A stretch of DNA of 64,000 nucleotides. Origin: Stercorarius parasiticus. Lineage: Eukaryota > Chordata > Aves > Charadriiformes > Stercorariidae. A model generated the notes under the pieces. It saw nothing but the letters and a program-made list of their open reading frames with translations, was not told the DNA's origin and did no database searches. The translations under genes and the position numbers were made by a program. Of the stretch, positions 25,286 through 36,800 are shown piece after piece (position 1 is the stretch's first letter; every line of letters begins with the position of its first letter). The stretch is taken from assembly GCA_013396915.1 (NCBI GenBank), contig VWZL01000360.1:1070805-1134804 (forward strand). Direction: 5' to 3'.

Positions 25286-25340
25286 AAATCCTACCACATT
25301 CTCCGCCAGTTTAAATTAAACTGGCTTAAAAGTAGGATTT
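25286..25340. repeat. Nested inverted repeat (hairpin-forming)
   Basis: AAATCCTAC at 25286-25294 is exactly complementary to GTAGGATTT at 25332-25340. Inside it, GCCAGTTTAA at 25305-25314 pairs exactly with TTAAACTGGC at 25316-25325 around one central A. The two nested perfect arms within 55 bp suggest a miniature palindromic repeat remnant or a structured element rather than chance. Confidence 0.7.
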
Positions 25341-26688
25341 AGTCTGCCTGAATTAGCAACTAACTGGCATTTAAACTCCAGGGCATCGAGTCTTCCCAAA
25401 GTCCCTAAGTTCTCTCTGTGGTCACTGAAGAGAGCTGGGTGCTCTTGAAGGCCACTTGTCTCTCTGAGCTGAGACCTGGCCCTCCCAAGGGTCGTCGGCA
25501 ACTAATGAGGGGCATGGGGTACCACCAGGGCTCCCATGCCTGCTGCTCTATGGCTGTGCTGCGTAACCTCGTTTGGCAGCAGAGCAGTGCATTGGGCTCC
25601 TTGCCCTTCCTAGTTTTAGCGAAATACCAGTGTCGCTTGTCTAGGACTTTTTTTCAGGGATTCAAGACATTTGCAAGTACAGAAGTGTTATCTAGGTGCC
25701 TGCTTTCCAGAAAAAGGCTCTTTCTTGGGGTTTGCACAGCTGGCCCTTGCAGGGAAGTTGCTCTCTTGGCTTGGACCAGAGTCCTTTTAGTCCAGTACCC
25801 ATCTAACAGGGACAGGTTGCATGAGGACCATCATGAGCAACAGCCAAAAGTGCCGAGGGAAAAAAAAGATGAAACATGGCCATAAACAGATGCCATGGGA
25901 AAGAGTACGAGAAGCAGGGTGTACACGGGGAATACCCAGACAGATCGAAGTTTATATTTGCAAATTACTTAACTGCTGTTACCTCGTGTGTATCTAAACT
26001 TACTTTGGCAGGTGGGTCCTGGGATCCTGCTGCCTGAAGCATTCCCAAGGTCTGGCTCCATCCAGCCGTATAATTCTTGCAGGCAGCCTGGCTTAAGTTT
26101 TACAAACCCAGTATGCCACTGAGGTAGCCAGCAGGCCCTGGGATGGTAACTGAAAGGCAGTCACAGAGCTGAAGCAAGTCCTCTCCAGGAAAGGCAGCGG
26201 AGATCAGGGAGCAGGAGGCCAATGGTCCAGAGAGAGGATGTGAGAAGGACGCACCAAGGTAAGGATGCTTTGTGCACCCAGTGGACCTTTTTCTGTTTTC
26301 AAGAATCAGGAAGGTTATGCCGCTTTCAAAATATTAATAACTGCCCTGGCCGTGCAAGGCGAACTCCTGGAGAGGGCGAGAGCAGTGACAGGGAGTCAGG
26401 GCACATGATTGATTTATTTGCATGTGTGAACCTGCTCTGAGAGGGAGCATTCAGGGCAATCCTTTCTTCCAGGCCTCTCAGGCGAGTGCCAAAGCCCAGC
26501 TCTGGCAGCCCTAAATCTGCTCCGAGAATTTACTCTGAGCAAATACCAAAAGCAGAGCGCAACCTCTCCCGCTGCTTGCAAAGCCCTTCCTAGCCGTGAA
26601 ATCCCCTCACTGTGAAACGAGTAACGCCATACAGCATCGCTCGGGAAGCGGAATGCAGCGGCCAGGCGGCACCGAGGTGCGCACTGGG

Positions 26689-26696
26689 TATAAATA
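26689..26696 (+). promoter_or_regulatory. TATA-like box upstream of the CpG island
   Basis: TATAAATA fits the TATA consensus and stands alone in GC-rich surroundings at the upstream edge of the CpG island. If used, initiation would fall near 26715-26725, which is AT-rich. The overlapping TACGTGAC (26695-26698 onward) is one base off the CACGTGAC core bound by TFEB/TFE3-type factors at lysosomal genes. That link is inference only. Confidence 0.35.
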
Positions 26697-26873
26697 CGTG
26701 ACATCTATGTTAAGAGTCTTTTTAAATATTGGGGTTAAAGCTGGGGGGGATTGGCGGTGGTGTGAACGGGCCGAGCCCTCAGGTGGGGTGCACTCGCCCG
26801 GCGGGCTGCGGGCGGGCGAGCTGCCCATGTGGCACCCGGCGGGCGCAGGCGCCGTCANCCGGGCCCTCCCGCC

Positions 26874-26954
26874 ATGGGCTGCCGGGGCGCTGTCAGCGGG
26901 ATAAGAGCGGAGCGGAGCGGCCGGGCGCGCCGGCTCCGGCGGAGCGAGGAGCGG
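26874..26954 (+). other. Candidate upstream ORF start in the first exon
   Basis: The ATG at 26874 sits in CCGCCATGG, a near-ideal Kozak context. The frame is open for exactly 27 codons to the splice donor, encoding an arginine-rich stretch beginning MGCRGAV. If this exon joins directly to the exon at 46364, the frame continues for seven codons and stops at TAA 46385-46387. That would overlap the LYST ATG in another frame. This depends on transcription starting upstream of 26874 and on there being no extra 5' UTR exon. Confidence 0.35.
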
Positions 26955-26960
26955 GTAAGG
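26951..26960 (+). other. Candidate splice donor ending LYST non-coding exon 1
   Basis: GCGG|GTAAGG (GT at 26955-26956) is close to the consensus donor and lies in the heart of the CpG island. It would end a 5' UTR exon whose start is undefined. Mammalian LYST also begins with non-coding exons, with the start codon in a later exon, which fits. Confidence 0.55.
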
Positions 26961-27132
26961 GCGCGGCGGCCACCGGGTTGCGGGAGAGGGCTCGCCTGGC
27001 GGTGCGGGGCCGNCAGGCAGCTCGGCGGGTACAGGCCCTGCTGCGGGATTCGGCGAGGGGGAGCCCCGCCGCGGGCCGAAGTGGGAGCCGCGGTGCGTGG
27101 GCCGGGGCGGGCTGTCACCCGGCGGCGTGAAG

Positions 27133-27150
27133 ATGCCCGCTGAGGTAGGC
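27133..27150 (+). other. Alternative donor with upstream ATG in the CpG island
   Basis: TGAG|GTAGGC (GT at 27145-27146) is a second good donor 190 bp after the first. It is immediately preceded by an ATG at 27133. It could end a longer or alternative first exon. Only transcript data can tell which donor is used. Confidence 0.4.
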
Positions 27151-30100
27151 TGAGGGCAGCCTGGCGGCAGCGAGGGCTGAGGGAGGCGGAAGGAGCGGGC
27201 ACCGGTGGCGCAGGCGGGGCCCTGCCCGCCCCGGGGCTCCCGGGGGCAGGGGCCGGGCCGCGGTGGCGGGAGGGGCGGGTATGCCCACAGGGTCCGCGTG
27301 TTTCTGCGGGGCCGGCTCCGTGCGTTGGGTGGGTTTGCATGAGGCCGTTTGTGGCCCGCAGCGCGTCTTGTGAGCCTGCGGCCGTCGCCTTTTACCGGGA
27401 GGCGGCACGGAGTGCTCCGTGTACGCGTACCGGGTCGTTTTCCGCCCCTTCCTCCTTGCCAGCGGGGTGCTGCGGGCCCTGCGTTCCGGCGGGCCGGGCT
27501 TTGCCGGGCGTTTGTGCGGGGCTGGAGCGCAATGCCTGGCTGGCGACAAGGCGTATGTTGATGATAGGAGATAACGAGTGAAGAAAAGCAAATGTGGGCC
27601 GTTCACGGAAACGCGATAACGTCGATGGATGTGGAATACAACAGTTGCAGCACTTTGGCACCTGAACTATACTTGGTTTTTTTATCCACTAAAAAGAGTG
27701 GACAGAGGAGAAATAAGAATTCTGCATATTCTCTGGGTGTGGAGAGAATGTGTGAAGATGCTCTTTTGAGGGGAAAAAAATCCCATAAATCTAAGAATTG
27801 GACATTACCTGGTATCCCCCAATGAACTAAAGATCTGCCTTTTACTTACCTATACAGTGAGAGAGGAGGCAGGGAAAGCAGGTGCATCACTGGAAGTGAG
27901 AATAAAACCTCTTGTATAAGAGAAAGCAGAACAATTGAAGAAATTCAGAAGGAGGATCAGGTGATGGAATGTGGTGGCCTAGGAGTTGGAAAAGCATCTA
28001 ATGTGGTTATAAACAGGAACTGGCTAGAGAAGAAAATCTGCATGGGAGACTTTTTTTTCCTTTTTAGTTGTAGTGCCACATGTAAGACTTCAATATAAGG
28101 ATCTAGGGAAACTTGGAGTTAGTGACACAATCTTGTGTCGATAACAGAATCATACAGTTGCCTATGAGGTGGTGGGACAACCTTTGGCAGAAAAACCGTC
28201 AAGGAGATCCATTTTAGTCATGTGTATCATAATCTTGTGCTAGATACCAGAAAAGAGATGTCTGGAACACTTAACCCTTCCTGAAGGAAGGATCTGAAAA
28301 TGCTTGCTTGGCTGAGAGACTGCGTCTGCATGGAGCTTTTATCATCATGGGGGTACTGTGTGGTAAGGAGTCAGGAAAATACTCCTGAGTCCTCTTTTTG
28401 CCTTTAACTGTAGGCTCACAGACCAATAGTGCAAAGAAGAAAGTATCCTCTCAGATACCTTAGAAAAATCTGTGGTTTAGTGGCTCTCATTTTCTGTTGG
28501 ATGTTTAAAATAGAGTGAATGAAGAATGAGAAAGCTTTCATATATTGCCATAGATAAGAAAAAAAGGTCATCTGTTTCTCAGGTATTTTAATTTTATTCT
28601 TCTTTCTTTCTCATTGGACAGAGAATCTCAGAAGCTAAGAGCAGGTAGCTTTAATGCCTTACTTCTAAAACCAGAGTTAGTAAATGAGACCTCAGGAAGT
28701 TAGTCATCACTTGGTTTGTAAGACTGTATACAGATTTCTTAAGAGGAGCTTTTTTTAATGTCACTCCTTTCCTGCTTTCCCTCTCTCCTTCCCCCATTAG
28801 TTTTTTTACTGTACGATGGGAGCTTTCCATTAAAAATGTTTAATTAATTGTAAGAAGTTTTTCTGTTAGGTTAGTAATAGTTTAATTAAGATTCTTCTTA
28901 AATGCTTCTTTTGCTTCCTCCTTTCTCTTAGCCCCTGGAAGGTTTTTCCATGTGCCTCCACATCAGTTTTTAGTGCAGTTTAAGACAATAAGAAAAGAGA
29001 CTGTAAGAACCTTGAACAATAGTATAGGATCTGTTGAAAAGTAAGACACTTAATATGTAAACATTAGAAAAGAGAAACTATATTCTTAATACTTACTAAA
29101 AGTAAGTTGCAGCTCTTACATAGTTCTCTTTACAGTTAAGCTCAAAGAATGTAAGCAAATCCTATGAAATATGAACAAACACTTCAGGAAGTTCTGTATT
29201 TTAATTGTCAGTGATTTCTTCAATAGACCATGGTGCATCCTTATTACTATACAATTGTATGTCCTTGCAGCTTGTGTCTAATTCCCTTCATGTTTGAAGA
29301 ATATTGCCATTGTCATGGTGGTCCCATTTCAAATAAGGTAATGTTGCATGTAGAGGATTTCTGAAGCAAAACTGGTTTTGATACTTGTCTCTTGTGGGCA
29401 GAAGGGAGCAGAGGGAATGTAGGGTGAAATGATTATTTTTGTAAGAGGATTCTGGCGCGCCAGGAAGTGCTTGCTGTCCAGAACACTTGCTTATCCTCTG
29501 CAGGTGAATTTAAGCTCTTTGGGGTGAAAACCCATCATCTACAAGACCTCACTGATATCTATTTTATTCCTTTTTGAGGAGATGTCAGGCTCTGTGGGCT
29601 TCCTTAGTGAAGAACTGTAGTGTCTTTTGCCTGAGGTGTCACTACGTCATACTGTTGATTCAACTTTAAGGTCATCTTTTATGTTTGTCGGAAAACTGAA
29701 TTACAATGCTGGAAAAGGATTGTAATATGCAGTGGAGGGAGGGCTCTATGTATATATGTCTGGTATTACTTTGATTCTTTCTTTCTTTTCCAGTTCAGAG
29801 ACAGTTGTCAGAATGTCAGTTACTCCGGCAAATTATTGCTTGATGAAAATTCATAGGCCTTTAGACAGTATCAAGTAATTGAGCTGGTGTAATCAGAGCT
29901 ATCAGCTCTTGCGATAGCACTGATCTGGAGATGATATGCCTTTTTTTAGACTGGTGTCAGGTAGGAGGGACCTGTGGTTGCTTCTGTTCTGTCACCTGGA
30001 TTGATTTGTCTGAGCTGGCTAAGCTGATCAAGCAGCTTGTTGCTGCTGAAGAGGGAGATCTCTTCCCTTTCCTGGCAGTGACAACTGCCTGATCCCTCAA

Positions 30101-30822
30101 CATGGCAGTTCAACAACAACAACAAAAAATCCAGCTGAAAAAAACTAATTTTCTACAAACCTGTGCAGATGAGTCACATCAAGAAGGAGTTGGATGAGCA
30201 CAATGCCAAAGGAAGAGAAAGGGAAGAATTGCTGGGGAGGAACAGAAACACCTTCTTGCTAGTCATGAGTTGTCAGGTGGGCTGAGCTGTCTTGTTTAAC
30301 TGTACCCTAGCTGCTCCTCAGGAGGTGGAGGCTTTTGCTTCGACTCAACAGGGTGTCTGCTTCAGTTGTCACGGTCATTTCAGAACTAATAAAGCAGCAC
30401 GGTAGGTACTAGATCCAGATTTTCTTTTCCTCTGCTCAGATTCAGGTCTTGCATTTGAACATGTCTTTCAGTGACCTGTTGAGAGTAGTGCATGGGAATG
30501 TCTTGCCTCCAGATAAAGCACTCTGTACAGAGGTGATACTGGAGTCTGTGAAGGGGAAGGGAAAGGAGAAAAAGATGCTATGTACAGTCTTGAGACTTTT
30601 CTCGTTACAAGCTATTAGCTCTTTATGGTTCATGTTTGCAGCCTGGGGTCTGATTAAAATCCTACTTTTCTGGGAAGTTGGGGTGTTCTGGTACTAAGTA
30701 TTAAGAGTAGAAGCATGAGTCTTGCTAGTGTGATTTTTCGGTAACTATGTTTTGCTCTGTGTGAAGATATAGGTTAAATCTGATGCTGAGTGTGAGAGCA
30801 AGACAGAACAAAATTAAACACG

Positions 30823-30878
30823 GGGTGGTGGACTAGATGATCTCTAAAGGTCCCTTCCAATCCCTACCATTCTGTGTA
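30823..30878 (+). repeat. Solo CR1 LINE 3' end
   Basis: A short fragment matches the typical avian CR1 terminus: GGTGGACTAGATGATCTCTA, then AGGTCCCTTCCAAT, ending ATTCTGTG. The same terminal motifs recur at the end of the larger CR1 at 43.6 kb. It is a severely 5'-truncated copy of about 55 bp in + orientation, which is common for CR1. Confidence 0.9.
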
Positions 30879-33800
30879 ATTCATTAGCTTATGTATGTTG
30901 AAGAAGGCATATGTATGTAATGCTGTGATCAATGTAGTGAAGTCCTGGAATAGTGCTATATCTTGGTACCTGTAAATGCTGAAACTTCTATTGTATCTTT
31001 GTTACGGTTATCTCTCTTAAGTTCCACTAGCTTTTTTAGTCACCACTGTGCGTTTCATCTTTCATATTCTGTAGCTGAGGTATTTTGTGGTTTTGGCGTG
31101 TTACAGAAGAGCAGGGCTTCCACTCTTCTGCTTCTCAGACTTTATTTCTTAGCCCTCTTCTCCATAAATAACTCGCTAACTGGCTGTTACTGTGGGTGGG
31201 ATTTTGCAGTGGCCACATGGTGGATAAGCACTGAAAGGGTTGTCTTCTGCACTTCTGAGCTTGTGTAGTTCACTGCAGGCATCTGGAGCTTGCCCTGTGA
31301 CACTTGAGTTTCTTTGGGGGTTTTGAGCCATGTGAAGCTGAGGCACTGTGAGAATTACTTTTACATTGTGAAAGATTTTCTGCGCTTTCTGGATAACTTG
31401 AAAGGTGGGAAGTGGAGGGCAAAAGTGAATGATGGTTTGCGAAAGGTGGTGGAAGACTAATGCCCATTAGACTGCGTCTGTGTTAGAGTGATTGAGCAAC
31501 TGACAATCTCAGCTAATCCTCACGTTTATGCATTCTTTGCCCTCTTTTCTTAAAGAAAGTTGAGCTCCTTGATTTCAGTTGAAAGCATTACCATGCTCCA
31601 TGGAAAAGTATGGGAGCATGAAGTACTAATTGAGAGGTGGGAGGAAGAGAGTCCCTGGTTCTTCAAACATGTGACAGTAGAGGAAAAACCTTTCTGCTTT
31701 CCCAAGAGAAAACTAGGAAGGTGAAATACCAGAAGGAATTACTGTCAGGTAGTGCCAAATGCAAGGCTTCTTTGGAAGCATTAAAACTGATGTTAACTCT
31801 GTCCAGTTTAATCTCAGCAAATGCCTGACTTCGTCTATTCCTCTTCAGTATTGTGGAGGCACTTATTGAAGACTTATGTTTTTTGGGGAGGGGATAAATG
31901 GCAAAAAGCATCCAACTAGATCTGTTAACATCAGTAAGCAACTGATTTGGTTAGGCTTTAGTGTATTAACTAAAAGATGAGGAATGAGTAACAGAAACAG
32001 CAGCCTGAAAGGATGAATAGTTCTCAATGTCTTAATTCTGGAAAAGAGTGAATTAATAAGGAAAAGATTTAAGACTTAAGGAAATATTCCTGATAGTTCA
32101 TAACTGTATTGCAGGAACTGATAAAAGTCCAGCAATATATTTTCATTGTAATAATTGAAGAGTCTAAATTTGTCCAGTTTTGATTCAGTAATTCAAACAG
32201 ACACTGAAATAGTCTTAAAATTAACCAAACAGTGCAAGTCTTTCACTTTCCTGTTCTTTCTATTGGAAGGCAAGAGTGTTTAACAATGCTAATTTCAAAG
32301 AATTGAGAGCAAACATTCTTGTGACTTGCTGTAGAGAAAACAAAACAAAAACTCCAAACTGTAAAAGTTTGTGTGCTACCTGAGGTACATATTTATTTTT
32401 GTATTACCTGCATCTTTCAATTATAAGGGGAGATTTGAGTCACTGAAGAGTGTGCAGTTTCACTCTTCATTTGTAAGTTTCAATTAACAAAAGATCAAAG
32501 GAAAGCAGAGTTTCCTTTATGTGTCTGAATGTATAGATGAAATGCTCTGTGGGGCCTTTTCAACTCCAGAAGGTACTCCTAATTAGTCTAAAATTATTTT
32601 TAGAAGCCAAATTAATCAAATTGGCTTTGTAACTGAAGTATTGGAGTCCTGCTAAATCCTTAGCATTTGCAGAAAAAGTTATCATATGATGATTGGTTAC
32701 TGAAAATACTACTTAGCTGTGTATGTAGCCTTCATCCGACACACTTCATTCATCTCCCCAGCTATCTCTCAGCAGTGTAAAGCCTTGTTTCTGTGTGCAC
32801 ATGTGATAGACATCTATAGTTTGGGGACTTCTTAAACATAAAGTTTGGCTATTTTTTGCATTGTGGATGGATTTATGGTTTTTTCCAGTGGTTCAGGATT
32901 TTCTTAAACATTTGTCTATGTAGTAATAGGTATACTGGGAAACTTCATACTCTTAGTCATTATTATGTGAAATTAAGTATAAATATTGATTATAGTTTCC
33001 CTGTTGTGAAACTATACTGCTTGACTAATTTTGAGTGCTGTTTAAACTTCAAGAATAAAATAAAAATCCTAGCTGTTCTTTATTTGCATTCCCACTGGAT
33101 AAAAAGCTACCTGAAGTGAGGTGCTATGTGAGTCATTTTGCCTGTAGTTCTCTTGATTGTTAACTGGGTCTTCTGGGGCCAGTTCAGTGCAAGAGGGGTC
33201 AGCACAGCTGGAACAAACACCTCTTTGCTGTAAAGCCTGGGAGAAGTACAGGGTCTGCTTCCCAAAGGCAACCAAGGCTGTTGACACTTTTGTAAAGAAG
33301 CTGGCAGACTGAGCTGAATAGGAATAACAGTGTATGAAACTCAGATATTTAGGTAAATGATTTTTTTTAAATACCACCTTCAGAATTGCTACCTGCTGTC
33401 TGTTTACTAATAGAAAATATGGACTTCACTGACCAGTTTTAAAGTCCCAGAAGCAGAATTAGTCTTCTGCCCATTGATGACCTCTATTTTTTTAATGCTG
33501 ATCATTGACCTTCCCCTCTTATTTAGTTGCTCTTAGTGGGTACTTTAGACACAATGCCAAAACTTATCTTAAGCATTTAACTTTCTAGTTTTAATCCTTT
33601 AACTACTAAGCTTTCGGTTTCATAAACAGCTTTTACTCATTCATATCCCTTCAGCAAGAGTGCCTCAAGAAACTGCTCAGCAGCTCTTGCTTCTTCTATC
33701 TCTCTGAGTATTGGTGCAATCAAAATGTGTAATCTTTTAAATTACAAAAAGATTTGTACAGTCCTCCAGATCATGAGTGGAACACTTTTTAAAAAAAATC

Positions 33801-36800
33801 TCCAGGTAGATGCAGTGTGCCTGCATACTTGTAGTGAGGTCACAACCACAGCATTTGTCCCAGTTGTACCGTAGACCACACTGTCTGCCATGCTGCAGAT
33901 TAATCTAAGAGGGTGTTCGCAAAGCCTGCCAGGTCTTGCAGGACTGGTCTGGAGAGGCCCTCAACTGCTGACTTAGCTTCTATAGTGGACTGCTGCTTTC
34001 CTTTCACTCTACAGAGCCCGTGGAGGTTAGCCTTGATCTTTAGATTTAGTCATTAGTCATTACTGTGCAACCATGGCTGTCAAGGCTTGCTTTGTAGTCT
34101 GTTTTGGGAGTTAGTATCGAACCTAAAGCTTTGAAGAAGGTATTTAGGAGTATTACCTGTAGATTTTAATTTGGGTGAGAACTTGTTAGCACTCTCTGAG
34201 TAGGGTTCAGAACAAGGCTCACTTGGGAGCTAAGCCATTTCAGCCTTTTTACTGCTGAATGTTTTACAGGTGGTCTTCATCCTTCAGTTTTCTTTTGGAA
34301 GAACTTACTGCTCTTTCATAGCTTATTTTCTACATAGATTCTGTCTTGTGGTGGAACATTTGTCAGTTCCTTTCTCTGGTGCCATGCGTTTCTTACAGGT
34401 GGTGTTCTCTGGCACTTCAGATAAGTTCTGGAACGGATCCTTGTCTTCAACTCTGCTAACAAAGCTTGTTTCTGGCATTTTCATGGTAATGATATCAGCT
34501 TGGTATTATTCAGTGAATTTTAGCTGTTTTCCGTGATAGCAAGCATATTTGTTTCTAACACAGTTAATGTTGGAATGATTATCTTTGAAGGCCCGCGGTT
34601 TTCCCCATGCCTATTCTAAGGAATGTTTATTCTCTGTGCTTGCATGCACTGGTCTGAAATATGCAAATTTTAAATGAACTGGAATGGATTTAATGTGGCT
34701 AACTACTATATTGTAGTTACTGATTTAGGATACTATAAGACCACAAGCTAAGCATAAACTTGAGTATAGCATATGTACAGGGTTAATGCATTACTTGAGT
34801 GTAGGTGGTTGTTTGAGAGCCTGTCTTTCATTAGTGCTGTACTTTTTATCTTGTAGATGAATCATCTCTCATCTTCTAACTTGATTTCAGGTTCAACAAG
34901 AATGCATTCACAGGTGTTTCACATTGACTAAATAAAATTCCATGTTAAGTTGAGACGCTGTCCCAAAGCACTTGTGTAATATGTAGCTAGCCTGTGGGGT
35001 TCTTCATTAACCCTCTCAATGATATTTCATCCAGACTCAAAAGGACCAAATTGTTGATAATCTGCTAACTCTTAAAGGGGATACAGATCTTCATAGCTCA
35101 AGGCAGAACCTGATAACCTGCTGAATTTTAGCAAGAAAAACTTCCCTAGCGTTGATTACTTAATCTCTGATGCCTTCTTTGTAGCACACACTTGACACTT
35201 CATTGCTCTGTTCCATTAGGATAGTCGTTATTACAGTGAACACTTCTTAAAACGTTGCACTAAAGACTCCTAAAGATCTTAATCTGATCTAATGTTTTCT
35301 CCAAATAAGGGTCAGATATGTCAAGTAGATATTTATATGTGGAAAATCTAGGATGATGTAAAACTAAAATATTAAAACATGCTATTTTTCTGCCAACAGA
35401 TTTTCCCTTCCCCTTTCTTACATGATGGTACATGTAGTCAAAGTTTTTGATAGTGTGCTGTACAAGTAGACAGTTGGCGTTTAATTCTAGTCCCCAGGGT
35501 AATGCACTTTCCAAGAAGTAAGTATTAAGCACAAGTAGGGTTCGCTGGTGCTATACGTGTTAAGTTTGTCAAATTCACTTTTTAAGCACCCTGAAATTGC
35601 AGCAACAAAATAAACTCGACTTGTAAATGTCCTGTCATGAATTAAACAGGTAACACAAATTAGTTTTTTGCAAGTAGACTTTAAAATGATGAAGAACAAA
35701 TCATGATGTGAATATTTCACAATCAAGTAGGACAAGAAGTTGTAGTTTAAATTAAATGCTGATTAAATGTTGTTTCTGTTTCACTGTTGTGAATGATTCA
35801 GTAGCTTATGATGCACCAAAAGCTCTATCAAAAGTTACCAAATTGACCTTAATGAGACATTCTTAAAAATGGATCTCCTGACAAAGTAGACCAATTAACT
35901 AAATTAAGTAAAGTTGCTATACAGAATTATGCTAGGGAATTCATGTAAGACATGGAAAGCTGTTGTCCATGTTGCAGAAGGTATTAATGTTGCAGATGTG
36001 GTGTGAGTGAGGACAACTAACACTCAAGAGGAGCTAGGGTAAGAGAGGCATGTTAGCCTTCTCAGTCTCTAAAGTTTGCTAGGTTTGAATAATATGTAGT
36101 TTGGCCTCTACCATACTCTAGTACAGATTTTGCCATGTATTGTCTCCCTGAATTCTGAGGCCCTGGTAGGCTAGGGCTGTTACTGAAATCCTAGGTTTTG
36201 CCAGTAGCTTCATTATGGATGTCAGAATATTCATTGTAATCGTAATGATTATGGCTTTAACCTTTGGAATTACACACCTCTAGAACATCATACAAACTGC
36301 ATATGCTCCAATTTATTTGTAGATCTCTGGTGCATTGCTTGTAAGTGGAAAAGTCTGCAGTTAGTTTGCATGTGAGCTGGCTTCCTTTTGGGGCACTTGG
36401 ATCCTGCATCACTTGCTCTTTTCTTGACAGGTTCTCTCTTCTGGTTTTGGTAGTCACTGTTTGGTCAACCTTTTTAATGCAGTTTATTATATCTTAATGT
36501 TGTTCTTGCCTTGGTTTCCAGCTACCTGTGTGCTGCTACTAGTTACAGTCTTTTTATAGTCAGTGGCAGCTAATAAATTAGAAACTTGCTGTTTTGAGTT
36601 GATACTCTCCGTTGGCCTTGTAGGACAATCTTACGCACTTCAGGGCTATTAGTAGGCTTTATGTTTAAGAGACTGACATCTCTTTATCAGATTCACAGAA
36701 TAATGAAATGACGGTACACAGTGGAAACACTAGGGATATAAATTAGGGTTCATTTAATGGAAGTAATGTCCTAAGATCACACTTTGGAAACTGTCGAACA

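Larger units (their letters stand above)
26760..27550 (+). promoter_or_regulatory. CpG island, likely LYST promoter and first exon region
   Basis: G+C and CpG density rise sharply from about 26760 and fall after about 27550, in sharp contrast to the AT-rich flanks. It is the only such island in the window and lies about 19 kb upstream of the LYST start codon, on the side expected for a gene read on the + strand. Broad GC-rich TATA-less promoters are usual for housekeeping-type vertebrate genes such as LYST. Two + strand splice donors inside it support + strand transcription. A divergent transcript cannot be excluded. Two single N bases (26858 and 27013) mark unresolved positions. Confidence 0.8.

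Noticed and set aside
26222..26262. CAAG|GTAAGG donor upstream of the CpG island as an alternative LYST first exon
   Set aside because: The donor is good, but there is no promoter-like sequence, start or acceptor evidence to support an exon.
1..26700. Expected 3' exons of NID1, the mammalian upstream neighbour of LYST
   Set aside because: No EGF-like, thyroglobulin or LDL-receptor repeat coding exon was recognised in any frame.
26729..27606. Several long arginine/alanine/proline-rich frames on both strands
   Set aside because: GC-rich CpG-island sequence lacks stop codons by composition; no domain is visible and some frames cross N bases.
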